Assembly: GCF_007097265.1 (NCBI RefSeq)
Contig: NZ_VJZP01000005.1
Span: 1 to 64,000 of the forward strand
Length of the DNA stretch: 64,000 nt
Direction: 5' to 3'
From: Flavobacterium gawalongense
GTDB taxonomy: Bacteria; Bacteroidota; Bacteroidia; Flavobacteriales; Flavobacteriaceae
Position numbers and translations under genes: made by a program. The notes beneath the pieces were generated by a model. It made no database searches, had not been told where the DNA came from, and saw only the letters and a program-made list of their open reading frames with translations. Shown piece after piece: positions 44,091 to 52,666 of the stretch; the first letter of the stretch is position 1; each line of letters begins with the position of its first letter.

Positions 44091-44187
44091 ATTTCAGATT
44101 GTTGATTAACGATTTTTGATTTCAGATTTTGTTGGGATGGAGCAATGATTTTAAATTGAAGATTGAAGATTAACGATTTTAGATTTT
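44091..44187. repeat. family C repeats, left of guest gene in Bat operon
   Basis: Two tandem copies: GATTGTTGATTAACGATTTT (44099-44133) and GATTGAAGATTAACGATTTT continuing AGATTTT (44161-44187). The second is the inverted complement of 44641-44666, with a single G-U wobble in RNA. Confidence 0.85.
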
Positions 44188-44241
44188 GTTGAAGTGGAAA
44201 ATTGATTTTAGATTGGAGAAATAAAAATAGAAAGTGAGTAA

Positions 44242-44601
44242 GTGAATAAACAAGAATTAGAAAATAGATTGATAGATTTTGCGGCGATAATAATAATTGT
44301 TGCAGGTAAATTTGAAAAAAACTATGCTGGAAATCATCTGGCAGGACAAATAATTAGATCTGGAACTTCACCCGCTTTAAATTATGGAGAAGCGCAAAGC
44401 GCAGAAAGCAGTAAAGATTTTATTCATAAAATGGGTATTTGTTTAAAAGAATTAAGAGAAAGTTTTGTTTGTTTGAAAATTATTGAAAAATCAAATTTAA
44501 TCTCAGATTTAAATAATTTATCGATTGCAAAAACAGAAGCCAATGAGTTAATTTCTATTTTCGTATCAAGTATTAAAACAGCTAAAACAAATCTGAAATA
44601 A
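44242..44601 (+). CDS. four helix bundle protein (guest gene in Bat operon, GTG start)
   Basis: 119 residues, all-helical, of the four-helix-bundle/23S-IVP-related family (second subtype). Hallmarks are LAGQIIRSGTSPALNYGEAQ and SAESSKDFIHKMGICLKELR followed by ESFVCLKIIEKSNL. GTG start at 44242 (GTG AAT AAA CAA). It is inserted between the DUF58 and BatD-like genes in the same orientation, between inverted copies of family C repeat, so in the mRNA its whole ORF would sit in the loop of a 26-bp stem. Function unknown. The protein is only distantly similar to the guest gene in the suf operon. Confidence 0.88.
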   Translation: MNKQELENRLIDFAAIIIIVAGKFEKNYAGNHLAGQIIRSGTSPALNYGEAQSAESSKDFIHKMGICLKELRESFVCLKIIEKSNLISDLNNLSIAKTEANELISIFVSSIKTAKTNLK

Positions 44602-44640
44602 TTTAGATTTTCGATGTTAAACGAATAGAAGTTTCGGGAG

Positions 44641-44677
44641 AAATCTGAAATCGTTAATCTTCAATCAAAAATCAAAA
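44641..44677. repeat. family C repeat, right of guest gene in Bat operon
   Basis: AAATCTGAAATCGTTAATCT then TCAATC (44641-44666). Reverse complement matches 44161-44186 at 25 of 26 positions; the one difference is a G-U pair in RNA. Confidence 0.85.
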
Positions 44678-44694
44678 GGTTTCAATAATAAAAG

Positions 44695-46326
44695 ATGAAA
44701 AAACAATTATACCTACTATTATTGCTGCTTTCTACGGCTGTTTTTGCACAACAAAAACAAGTAGTCACAAGTATTGACACGATTAAAAATAAAATTGGTG
44801 CGGAATTTAAACTATCGATAAAAACGACTGTTGACACATCGTCTAAAGTGATTTTTCCAAACCTGAAAAACTTTGGCGCTTTAGAGGTAATTCAGTCCTA
44901 TCCTATTGATACCGTCAAAACGGATGGCCGTTATGAATTGGTGAAAAAATATGGTTTAACCCAATTTGATTCCGGTAGATATGTTATTCCAAGCATAAAG
45001 ATTTTTATCAACAGTAAACCATTTTTTACGGATTCGTTTTTGGTTGAAGTGGCGAATGTTCAGGTGGATACTTTAAAACAAAAAATGTTCGATATTAAGG
45101 ATATCGCTGCTGCGGATAATTCGATAGGAGATTGGTGGAAATATCCTTTAATACTGGCATTGATTGTTGGAATTGGAGCATTGGTTTATTGGTACATTAA
45201 AAAACAACAAAAGAAAAAGCTGGAAGAGGAAATATTCAAAACGCCAATTGAGAAAGCAACCAATTTGCTGGATACTTTAGAGAAAAAAGAACTTTGGCAA
45301 AAAGGAGAAGTCAAAGCCTATTACAGTGAATTGACGGATATCGCCAGAAATTATATCGAAGAAGCAATTGAAATTCCAGCGATGGAAAGCACTACAATGG
45401 AACTGATTCAGGGACTTAGAGCGGCTTCTGTCAAAAAGAAAATGACGCTTTCTCAGGAAACAATTGAAAATCTGGAACGTGTTTTGAAACAAGCCGATTT
45501 AGTGAAATTTGCCAAATCTAAACCATTGGATTTTGAAATTACCGAAGATAGAAATAAGATTCAAAAAGCAATTCTGACATTAGATAGCTCCATTCCAGTG
45601 GAAGTTCCAGTAGAAGAAGATACTTTATTGAATGAGGCGCAAAGACAAAAACAGATACAAATTCAATTGCAAAAAAAGAGGAATAAGCGTATTGTTACTG
45701 CAGTTGTTTCGGTTGTCTTTTTAGCGGTGGCAATCACGACTTTTTTCATTGTTCTCAAAGGATTTGATTATGTAAAGGACAATATTTTTGGCCATCCTAC
45801 TAAAGAATTATTGGAGGGCGAATGGGTGAAAAGTGATTACGGAAACCCAGGTGTTATTATAGAAACACCAAAAGTGTTGAAAAGAGTTGATCTGACCAAA
45901 ACGCTGCCTAAAAACGGAATGGCTTTGATTAAAGAGATGCAATCTTTTGCATATGGAAGTGTTGTAGATCCTTTTTACCTTATGGTTTCTACTTTAAAAT
46001 ACAAACAGGAGACAGAAATAGATTTGGCAAAATCAATGGACGGTGCATTGCAATCATTTGAAGCTCAAGGAGCCCAAAACATGATTGTTAAGCAAGAGGA
46101 TTTTGAAACCAAAGAAGGAATTAAAGGATTGAAAGCCTACGGAACATTCTCGCAAATTGATGGCGATAATAAAGCGAGCGTTAAAATGTATTATGAAGCA
46201 TTATTGTTTAGTCAAGAAGGCGGATTACAACAAATTTTACTCTTCCATGAAGAAGGGGATAGGTATGCAAATGAAATATCAGAACGAGTTTTGAACTCTG
46301 TCGAATTAAAACAAGCAAGTAAATAA
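44695..46326 (+). CDS. BatD-like membrane protein (Bat operon)
   Basis: 543 residues: signal peptide (ending AVFAQQ), an extracytoplasmic beta domain (about 20-150, with YVIPSIKIFINSKPFFTDSF, similar to the N-terminal part of BatD), a membrane helix WKYPLILALIVGIGALVYWY, a cytoplasmic helical domain (EKATNLLDTLEKKELWQKGE, DUF4381-like), a second membrane helix IVTAVVSVVFLAVAITTFFI and an extra C-terminal domain of about 180 residues. Standard position before batA. The C-terminal extension beyond the second helix is unusual for this position as far as I know. Its stop codon overlaps the batA start by 1 bp. Confidence 0.82.
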   Translation: MKKQLYLLLLLLSTAVFAQQKQVVTSIDTIKNKIGAEFKLSIKTTVDTSSKVIFPNLKNFGALEVIQSYPIDTVKTDGRYELVKKYGLTQFDSGRYVIPSIKIFINSKPFFTDSFLVEVANVQVDTLKQKMFDIKDIAAADNSIGDWWKYPLILALIVGIGALVYWYIKKQQKKKLEEEIFKTPIEKATNLLDTLEKKELWQKGEVKAYYSELTDIARNYIEEAIEIPAMESTTMELIQGLRAASVKKKMTLSQETIENLERVLKQADLVKFAKSKPLDFEITEDRNKIQKAILTLDSSIPVEVPVEEDTLLNEAQRQKQIQIQLQKKRNKRIVTAVVSVVFLAVAITTFFIVLKGFDYVKDNIFGHPTKELLEGEWVKSDYGNPGVIIETPKVLKRVDLTKTLPKNGMALIKEMQSFAYGSVVDPFYLMVSTLKYKQETEIDLAKSMDGALQSFEAQGAQNMIVKQEDFETKEGIKGLKAYGTFSQIDGDNKASVKMYYEALLFSQEGGLQQILLFHEEGDRYANEISERVLNSVELKQASK

Positions 46327-47327
46327 TGGCTAAAGTAACTTTTTTAAACCCAGAATTTTTTTGGTTGTTTCTTCTGATTCCAGTCGCAATTGTCTGGTTG
46401 TTTTGGAAAAAGAACCAACAATCAGCAACGTTAAAAATAAGTTCAATACAAGGATTTAAAGGCACAACTTCTTATTTAACAAAGCTGAAGCCAATATTGA
46501 ATGTGTTTCGAGTGTTGGCTTTATGTTCTTTGATTGTTGCAATGGCAAGACCAAGAACGGTTGATATAAGCAATAAAACTAAAACTACGAAAGGAATTGA
46601 TATTGTTATGGCAGTTGACGTTTCCGGAAGTATGCTGGCCAAAGATTTGAAACCAGATCGAATGCAGGCGCTTAAAAGATTAGCTGCAGATTTTGTTGAA
46701 GAAAGACCAAACGATAGAATTGGATTGGTGGTTTATGCTTCTGAGGCGTATACAAAAACGCCGGTAACAAGTGATAAAGCCGTTATTCTGGACGCTATCC
46801 AAAGTATAAAATACGATAACATTCTAAAAGACGGAACAGGAATAGGAATGGGATTGGCTACTGCTGTAAACCGTTTGAAAGACAGTAAAGCCAAAAGCAA
46901 AGTGATTATTTTGATGACTGACGGGGTTAACAACGCGGGATTTATTGAGCCAGACACAGCCTCGGATATCGCCAAACAATACGGAATAAAAGTATATACT
47001 ATAGGAATAGGAACAAACGGAATGGCAATGTTTCCGTACGCAGTTGCACCAAATGGACAATTTCTTTTTCAAATGATGAAAGTTGAAATTGATGAGCAAA
47101 TGATGAAAAAAATTGCAAACAATACGGGTGGAAAATATTTTAGAGCGACGAGTAATAGCAAGTTAGCCGAAATTTATGCAACAATAAACAAACTGGAAAC
47201 TACAGAAATTGAAGAATTAAAATTCTATGATTATGATGAAAAATTTAGGCCATTTGTATGGTTTGCAGGTTTTTTGTTATTACTTGAGATAGGATTGCGA
47301 AATACAGTTTTTAAAAGCTTTATATAA
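46326..47327 (+). CDS. batA: BatA, VWA-domain membrane protein
   Basis: 333 residues with N-terminal membrane segment (PEFFWLFLLIPVAIVWLFW), a second one (FRVLALCSLIVAMARPRT), then a von Willebrand factor A domain with intact MIDAS: DIVMAVDVSGSMLAKDLKPD, the Thr position in KDGTGIGMGLATAVNRL, and ILMTDGVNNAG. A C-terminal membrane helix FVWFAGFLLLLEIGLR ends it. It overlaps the preceding stop codon (ATG within TAATGG context), so is translationally coupled. Acts with BatB in the periplasm/membrane. Confidence 0.93.
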   Translation: MAKVTFLNPEFFWLFLLIPVAIVWLFWKKNQQSATLKISSIQGFKGTTSYLTKLKPILNVFRVLALCSLIVAMARPRTVDISNKTKTTKGIDIVMAVDVSGSMLAKDLKPDRMQALKRLAADFVEERPNDRIGLVVYASEAYTKTPVTSDKAVILDAIQSIKYDNILKDGTGIGMGLATAVNRLKDSKAKSKVIILMTDGVNNAGFIEPDTASDIAKQYGIKVYTIGIGTNGMAMFPYAVAPNGQFLFQMMKVEIDEQMMKKIANNTGGKYFRATSNSKLAEIYATINKLETTEIEELKFYDYDEKFRPFVWFAGFLLLLEIGLRNTVFKSFI

Positions 47328-47373
47328 TGTCAGTCGTAGTTTTCAGTCGTAAACTGCAACTAAAAGGAAAAAA

Positions 47374-48405
47374 ATGGAATTAGACGAAAAAAAATATTTA
47401 TACCTCCTTTTTATACTACCCATTGTGGCGCTGGTTTTTCTAGTTAATTTATATTGGAAAAGAAAAAAACAACGCGAATTTGGAGATTTAGAGATCGTAA
47501 AAAAACTAAGCCCGGAAAGCTCTGTTTTTAAACCAGTTTTGAAGTTGGTATTGTTATTATTAGCATTACTTGGACTGATTCTTGGATTGGTAAATCCAAA
47601 GATTGGTACTAAAATGGAAACCGTAAAGCGAGAAGGAATTGATATTGTTTTTGCAATGGATGTATCCAAAAGTATGCTGGCTGAGGATGTAGCACCCAAT
47701 CGTTTGGACAAAAGCAAGCAAGTTGTCTCGCAAATTATCAATCAATTAGGGAGTGATAGAATAGGAATTGTCGCTTACGCCGGAAGTGCCTTTCCCGTAT
47801 TGCCCATTACGACTGATTATGGTGTTGCAAAAATGTATTTGCAAAGCATGAATACTGACATGGTTTCATCTGTAGGAACATCGTTCAACGAAGCAATCAA
47901 ACTGTCTACGACTTATTTTGATGATAAAAAAACGAGTAAGTTATTGATTATGATTTCCGATGGTGAAGACCATGCCGAAGGAGCAGAAGAAGCTGCAGAG
48001 GAAGCTAATAAATTAGGGGTAAAAATCATCACAATAGGAATAGGAACTGAAAAAGGAGGTGCCATTCCTTTGAAAAGAAACGGCATTATCGAAAGTTTTA
48101 AAAGAGACAATAACAATGAAGTGGTTATTACCAAATTAAATCAAGAAAGTCTAAAAGCAATTGCAAAAGCCACAAAAGGCGGTTATGTGAACGGAACGAA
48201 TACTAAAGAAGTGCTGGAGTATGTGAAAAACGCATTAAATAATATTCAAAAAACCGAATTTGAAGCCACACAAATGGCCGACTTTCAATCGCAATTTCAA
48301 TGGTTTTTAGGTTTTGCTTTTGTTTTCTTATTTCTGGATATTTTTCTTTTGGAAAGAAAAACAAGCTGGGTAAACAAATTGAATTTATTTAACGAGAATA
48401 AATAA
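47374..48405 (+). CDS. batB: BatB, VWA-domain membrane protein
   Basis: 343-residue paralogue of BatA. Membrane helices near LYLLFILPIVALVFLVNLYW and LKLVLLLLALLGLILGLVNP, VWA domain with MIDAS IDIVFAMDVSKSMLAEDVAP, SSVGTSFNEAIKLSTTYF and LLIMISDGEDHAEGAEE, C-terminal helix FLGFAFVFLFLDIFLLERK. All metal-binding positions are kept. Between batA and batB lies a short gap with a trace of family A sequence (TTTTCAGTCG at 47339). Confidence 0.93.
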   Translation: MELDEKKYLYLLFILPIVALVFLVNLYWKRKKQREFGDLEIVKKLSPESSVFKPVLKLVLLLLALLGLILGLVNPKIGTKMETVKREGIDIVFAMDVSKSMLAEDVAPNRLDKSKQVVSQIINQLGSDRIGIVAYAGSAFPVLPITTDYGVAKMYLQSMNTDMVSSVGTSFNEAIKLSTTYFDDKKTSKLLIMISDGEDHAEGAEEAAEEANKLGVKIITIGIGTEKGGAIPLKRNGIIESFKRDNNNEVVITKLNQESLKAIAKATKGGYVNGTNTKEVLEYVKNALNNIQKTEFEATQMADFQSQFQWFLGFAFVFLFLDIFLLERKTSWVNKLNLFNENK

Positions 48406-48411
48406 AATAGA

Positions 48412-49221
48412 ATGACAAAAATGTATTTAGCTTCGTCTCCCTCTCCTTTGGAGAGTCCTGACGCTTCGGGAGGGGTGAGGAAAAACATAATTTTACACCT
48501 GTTATTACTTTTTTCTTTTGTTGTAAACGCACAACAGAAAGACAGGATATTGCCTAAAGCAAACGAGGAATATGCTGAAAATAAATTTGTGGATGCCGAA
48601 GCTAATTATAGAATTTCGGATTCAAAATTTCCGAATAAAACAGTTGCACCTTACAATTTAGGGAATGCTATTTATAAGCAAAACCAAGTTGCAGAGGCTA
48701 AATTTGCTTACGCAAAAGCATTGAAAAACGCTAAATCAAGACCTGATAAACACCAAGCATTTCATAATTTAGGAAATGTTTTCATGAAAGAAAAGGATTA
48801 TACGCAAGCAGTGGAAGCCTATAAAAACGCACTGCGAAATGATCCTGCTGATGAAGAAACTCGTTATAATTATGCTTTGGCAAAGAAAATGCTAAAAAAA
48901 AATCCGCCAAAGGATGATAATAAGAAAGACGACAAGAAGAGTGATAAAGAGAAGAAAGAGGATAAAAAGGACGACAAGAAAGACGGAGAAAAAGATAAAA
49001 AAGATAAAAAGAAAAAAGACGACAAAGGAGATAAGGACAAAGATAAGAAAGAGCCTAAACCAAATGAGAATGGGGAACCAAAACCGACGCCTGGAGGAAT
49101 CTCTAAAGAACGTTTAGAAAATCTTTTGGATGCGGTAAATAAGGAAGAAAAGAAAGTTCAGGATAAAGTGAATGCCCAAAAAGTAAAAGGAAAACCAATG
49201 AAAACGGAGAAAGATTGGTAA
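48412..49221 (+). CDS. batC: BatC, TPR protein with repeat-derived N-terminus
   Basis: Tetratricopeptide protein with signal peptide. The longest frame begins MTKMYLASSPSPLESPDASG, which is translation of a family D repeat (48434-48480); the genuine signal peptide follows (KNIILHLLLLFSFVVNAQQ). A GTG at 48475, the last bases of the repeat, would give MRKNIILHLLLLFSFVVNAQ and is the more likely start. The TPR region covers about residues 45-160 of the long form (APYNLGNAIYKQNQVAEAKF and HNLGNVFMKEKDYTQAVEAY). Then comes a Lys/Asp-rich low-complexity segment (48905-49070) and a short C-terminal domain. It overlaps the next frame. Confidence 0.88.
   Translation: MTKMYLASSPSPLESPDASGGVRKNIILHLLLLFSFVVNAQQKDRILPKANEEYAENKFVDAEANYRISDSKFPNKTVAPYNLGNAIYKQNQVAEAKFAYAKALKNAKSRPDKHQAFHNLGNVFMKEKDYTQAVEAYKNALRNDPADEETRYNYALAKKMLKKNPPKDDNKKDDKKSDKEKKEDKKDDKKDGEKDKKDKKKKDDKGDKDKDKKEPKPNENGEPKPTPGGISKERLENLLDAVNKEEKKVQDKVNAQKVKGKPMKTEKDW
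48434..48480. repeat. family D repeat at the 5' end of batC
   Basis: CTCCCTCTCCTTTGGAGAGT then CCTGACGCTTCGGGAGGGGT. Same element as 61660-61706 and, inverted, 6930-6973. Its 3' end supplies an in-frame GTG directly before the signal peptide codons of batC. Confidence 0.85.
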
Positions 49222-49241
49222 TTCAATTAGATAATTTGAAA

Positions 49242-50999
49242 ATGAAAAGATTTATAGCAGTACTTGTTTTAATGGTGTGTAGCTCACTTAGCGCTCAAGT
49301 ACAATTTGAAGCGAGAGTAAGTAAAACCACGCTAGGCTTAAACGAAAGACTTCGTATCGATTTTATAATGAATGTAGATGGAGATAATTTTAATCAGCCA
49401 TCTTTTGAAGGATTTAGAATTATTGCCGGACCGAGTCAGCAGGTTAGTCAGTCTTGGGTAAATGGGAAGAGTTCTTTTGAAAAAGTATATTCTTATTTTC
49501 TTTTGCCAAATCAAAAAGGATCGTTAGTTATCAAGCAAGCAGCGATAGAATACAACGGGCAAATTTTTAAAACATCGCCCATAAGAATTAATGTTACTGC
49601 GGCAACGGAACAGCCTAGAGATCCTAACGATACTCAAGTTTCTGCGGATGACAATATCTATCTTGTGGCGGATGTTTCCAAGACAAATCCCTACATCAAC
49701 GAACCTATTACGGTGGTTTATAAATTGTATTTCAGTTATAATATTGGAATTACCAATTGGCGAGAATTAAACAAACCAAAGTACAACGACTTTTGGAGTC
49801 AGAACATCGATATCAAACAGCTTGTTGCTGAGGAAGGCATGTTTAAAGGGCAAAAATACCGTTATGTGGTATTGAGAAAAACCGTTTTATATCCGCAAAA
49901 ATCCGGAAAGTTAGCAATAGAACCTTTGTCATTAGATATTGATGTGCAATTGCCTACAAATCGCAGAGATATGTTTGGACGTGTAATTGTTAATGAGGGT
50001 AACAAAAGAGTTTCTGCAGGAACAAAAACAATAACCGTTAAACCACTTCCTGAAGCAGGAAAACCAGAAGATTTCTCTGGAGCTGTTGGGAATTTTAGTT
50101 TTAAAGTAACACCATCAAAGACCGATTTAAAAAACGGAGAAAGCCTTGATTTGGTTGTAAGTGTGACTGGAAAAGGGAATATGAAACTATTCAGCTTGCC
50201 AAAACCGGTTGTGCCAAATGCGCTGGAAATGTATGATGCGGTTCATAATGAGCAAGTGAATACACCGCTTTCAGGAATGTCAGGAAAAATTTCTGATAGT
50301 TATACTATTATACCACAGTACAAAGGGGATTATCCTATAAAACCATTAAAGTTTTCTTATTTTGATTTGGGTTCAGAAACCTATAAAACACTAAGTTCAC
50401 CAGAGATAATGATTAATGTTCTCAATGGTCCTACAGCTTCGGATGCTACTACAGCTTCGAATTCAGGGGAGAACAAAAATAAAATTACAAACGTTGAACA
50501 ATTCAAATTCATCAAGTTAAAAAGCAATCTTTTGAACATGAATAAAAAAGATTTCTTCGGTTCTAATTTATTTTATGGATTGCTATTTTTCCCGTTTCTA
50601 TTATTGCCTTTGATTGTATTATTCAAAAAGAAAAAAGAAGCTATTGACGGTGATATTACCGGAAATAGAATCCGAATGAATAATAGATTGGCAAAGAAAT
50701 ATTTATCGGAAGCCAAAAAACAAATCAACAACAAAGAACTGTTTTATATTGCACTTGAAAAAGCGATGCATAATTTCCTGAAAGCTAAATTACATATTGA
50801 GACTTCAGAAATGAGCAAGGATAATATTCAGGAATTCTTGTTGTCGAGAAATGCTAATCCAGAAGCGGTGAATGATTTTATCGCACTTACAGAAAACTGT
50901 GAAGTGGCCAGATATGCACCATCGTCAAGTGTTACGATACAACAGGATTTTGATAAAGCGGTAGCGATAATCTCTGACTTAGAAAAACAGATTGTTTAA
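49242..50999 (+). CDS. batD: BatD protein
   Basis: 585 residues from the ATG at 49242, directly before the signal peptide MKRFIAVLVLMVCSSLSAQV; an in-frame TTG at 49215 overlaps batC but is less likely. Extracytoplasmic beta-sandwich repeats follow (QFEARVSKTTLGLNERLRID, PIRINVTAATEQPRDPNDTQ, LYFSYNIGITNWRELNKPKY), which is the BatD/oxygen-tolerance family pattern. A membrane helix (LFYGLLFFPFLLLPLIVLFK) and a cytoplasmic helical tail (RLAKKYLSEAKKQINNKELF) end the protein. Partner of BatA/B/C. Confidence 0.92.
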   Translation: MKRFIAVLVLMVCSSLSAQVQFEARVSKTTLGLNERLRIDFIMNVDGDNFNQPSFEGFRIIAGPSQQVSQSWVNGKSSFEKVYSYFLLPNQKGSLVIKQAAIEYNGQIFKTSPIRINVTAATEQPRDPNDTQVSADDNIYLVADVSKTNPYINEPITVVYKLYFSYNIGITNWRELNKPKYNDFWSQNIDIKQLVAEEGMFKGQKYRYVVLRKTVLYPQKSGKLAIEPLSLDIDVQLPTNRRDMFGRVIVNEGNKRVSAGTKTITVKPLPEAGKPEDFSGAVGNFSFKVTPSKTDLKNGESLDLVVSVTGKGNMKLFSLPKPVVPNALEMYDAVHNEQVNTPLSGMSGKISDSYTIIPQYKGDYPIKPLKFSYFDLGSETYKTLSSPEIMINVLNGPTASDATTASNSGENKNKITNVEQFKFIKLKSNLLNMNKKDFFGSNLFYGLLFFPFLLLPLIVLFKKKKEAIDGDITGNRIRMNNRLAKKYLSEAKKQINNKELFYIALEKAMHNFLKAKLHIETSEMSKDNIQEFLLSRNANPEAVNDFIALTENCEVARYAPSSSVTIQQDFDKAVAIISDLEKQIV

Positions 51000-51000
51000 A

Positions 51001-51127
51001 TATCTATTTAAAATAGACACTAAGACACAACGCAGATTGGACTAATTATTGAGTTAACTAATTTTGCGTCTTTGTGCCTTCGTGGCAAAAAAAATGAAGT
51101 AGTGCCTCCGGGTAAATAAAAATAGAA
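51001..51127. other. intergenic region between batD and batE
   Basis: Contains TTTTGCGTCTTTGTGCCTTC then GTGGCAAA, an element type often seen between flavobacterial genes; the stretch at 56829-56850 (GCACAAAGCCGCAAAGGCTC) is a related inverted form. No gene. Confidence 0.5.
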
Positions 51128-51871
51128 ATGAAAAATATACTATACATACTCTTACTTTCAACCCAAGTTTTCTTTGCCCAAAATGGCTTTGAAAAAGGGA
51201 ATGCCTTTTACGAAAAAGGGAAATATGAGGAAGCTGTTACAGCTTACGAAAGTGTTTTGAAAGACAACAAACATTCGTCAGAATTGTATTTTAATTTGGG
51301 AAATGCGTATTATAAATTGAATAAAGTAGCACCTTCCATTTACAATTATGAAAAAGCATTAGTGCTCAATCCAAATGATAGCGAAAGTATCAACAACTTA
51401 AAATTTGCTCAAAAAAGAACCATTGATGAAATTAAAGTAGTGCCAAAAGTTGGTTTTGGAAAGTTAGTCCGTGATTTCACGGGAATCTATCATTACAATA
51501 CCTGGGCGTGGATTTCTGTTGGACTTGCAACATCATTCTTATTGTTTTTTCTGGGATATTATTTTTCACAAACAACAGTATCCAAAAGAATATTCTTTTT
51601 TGGAATGGTTGTACTTATTTTTCTGATTCTAATAAGTGTTTTATCAGCGATTTTCGAGAAAAGCCATTTTGATACTGAAAAACCGGCTATTGTTTTTGCC
51701 GAAATAGCAGATGCAAAAAGCGAACCCAGAAATGGAGGTCAGGCAATCTTTATGTTGCACGAAGGGACCAAAGTGTACGTGGAGGAAATCATTGGAAAAT
51801 GGAAAAAAGTGCAATTAACGGATGGAACCGAAGGTTGGATCGAGAGTAGCGCGATAAAGGAAGTGAAATAA
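51128..51871 (+). CDS. batE: BatE, TPR and SH3 domain protein
   Basis: 247 residues: signal peptide (ending VFFAQ), TPR motifs (NGFEKGNAFYEKGKYEEAVT, ELYFNLGNAYYKLNKVAPSI), two membrane helices (WAWISVGLATSFLLFFLGYY and IFFFGMVVLIFLILISVLSA) and a C-terminal bacterial SH3-like domain (FMLHEGTKVYVEEIIGKWKK, TDGTEGWIESSAIKEV). Last gene of the Bat operon. A family A repeat pair lies directly downstream (51872-52016). Confidence 0.92.
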   Translation: MKNILYILLLSTQVFFAQNGFEKGNAFYEKGKYEEAVTAYESVLKDNKHSSELYFNLGNAYYKLNKVAPSIYNYEKALVLNPNDSESINNLKFAQKRTIDEIKVVPKVGFGKLVRDFTGIYHYNTWAWISVGLATSFLLFFLGYYFSQTTVSKRIFFFGMVVLIFLILISVLSAIFEKSHFDTEKPAIVFAEIADAKSEPRNGGQAIFMLHEGTKVYVEEIIGKWKKVQLTDGTEGWIESSAIKEVK

Positions 51872-52016
51872 TAGTATTCAGTGTTCAGTTTTTAGTGTTC
51901 AGCATTCAAATTGGAATAAATGAATTAACAAACAATATTGGCTAATCGCTTTACAAAATCGAAACTTAAAACAGAGTGTCCAATTACTGACCACTAAAAA
52001 CTGAACACTGATTACT
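51872..52016. repeat. inverted family A repeats between batE and cvpA
   Basis: Left AGTATTCAGTGTTCAGTTTT (51872-51902), right CCACTAAAAACTGAACACTG (51984-52016). The arms are nearly perfectly complementary over about 20 bases, bracketing about 80 bp between two convergent genes; could fold as a long-loop terminator. Confidence 0.75.
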
Positions 52017-52515
52017 TCTTCTTCAAACCATCGTACCATTTCTCTATGGAAGGATACATAAATCTAGCTGTTTTTTGGATGGGATTATAAAATAGAGATT
52101 TATCCAATGTCTCTTTTTTGGCTATAAAATTATGATAATTTATTTTTTCGAAAACAGCGAATACAATACCTAATATCAAAACAGTTTTTAAAACCTTAAA
52201 AAATCCACCACCCAATTTGTTAATCCAACCTAAATAAGCAAAATCCGCTATTCCGGTAAGGAATTTTTCCAATAATGATATTCCAATCACAACAAGGATA
52301 AAAGTGAGCACAAAAGCAATCACTTGAATGGTATGGGGATTCCAATGAACAAATCCTGCCAACAGTCCTTTTATAAGTGAGGAAAATTTTATGGCAAAAT
52401 AAATCCCGACTATTATTGAAACTAAAGAAGCTAATTCAACAAAAAGACCATTTCTAATGCCTTTATACAAAGCAAAGGCAAGTAATCCACCCAAAACGAT
52501 ATCTAAAAAACTCAT
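52012..52515 (-). CDS. CvpA family membrane protein
   Basis: 167 residues with four hydrophobic helices, matching CvpA: MSFLDIVLGGLLAFALYKGI followed by RNGLFVELASLVSIIVGIYF, then QVIAFVLTFILVVIGISLLE and VLKTVLILGIVFAVF. The conserved GIRNG segment after helix 1 is present. CvpA was first linked to colicin V production and is now associated with envelope stress; function is not settled. Divergent from the next gene. Confidence 0.9.
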   Translation of the reverse strand: MSFLDIVLGGLLAFALYKGIRNGLFVELASLVSIIVGIYFAIKFSSLIKGLLAGFVHWNPHTIQVIAFVLTFILVVIGISLLEKFLTGIADFAYLGWINKLGGGFFKVLKTVLILGIVFAVFEKINYHNFIAKKETLDKSLFYNPIQKTARFMYPSIEKWYDGLKKK

Positions 52516-52617
52516 AATTATATTTTATAAAAGAAAAAGTGCAAATATAAAAGAATTGTTCGGTATCAATTGCCAAATTTCAAGTTCTTATCTTTGTCAA
52601 AATAATTCGATTACTAT

Positions 52618-52660
52618 TTTTGAAAATCTACAATCAAAAGTCGTTAATCTGCAATCAAAA
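52618..52660. repeat. single family C repeat copy
   Basis: AAAATCTACAATCAAAAGTC then GTTAATCTGCAATCAAAAA, the same unit as in the 81-bp array and at 44641. No inverted partner close by. Confidence 0.65.
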
Positions 52661-52666
52661 ATAAAA

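Noticed and set aside
49215..49241. TTG start for batD overlapping batC
   Set aside because: The ATG at 49242 directly precedes a perfect signal peptide; the upstream nine codons add nothing typical.
52457..52666. 70-codon N-terminal extension of the hypothetical gene at 52667
   Set aside because: It would run antisense through the cvpA start and through a repeat copy; the family-like start is at 52667.
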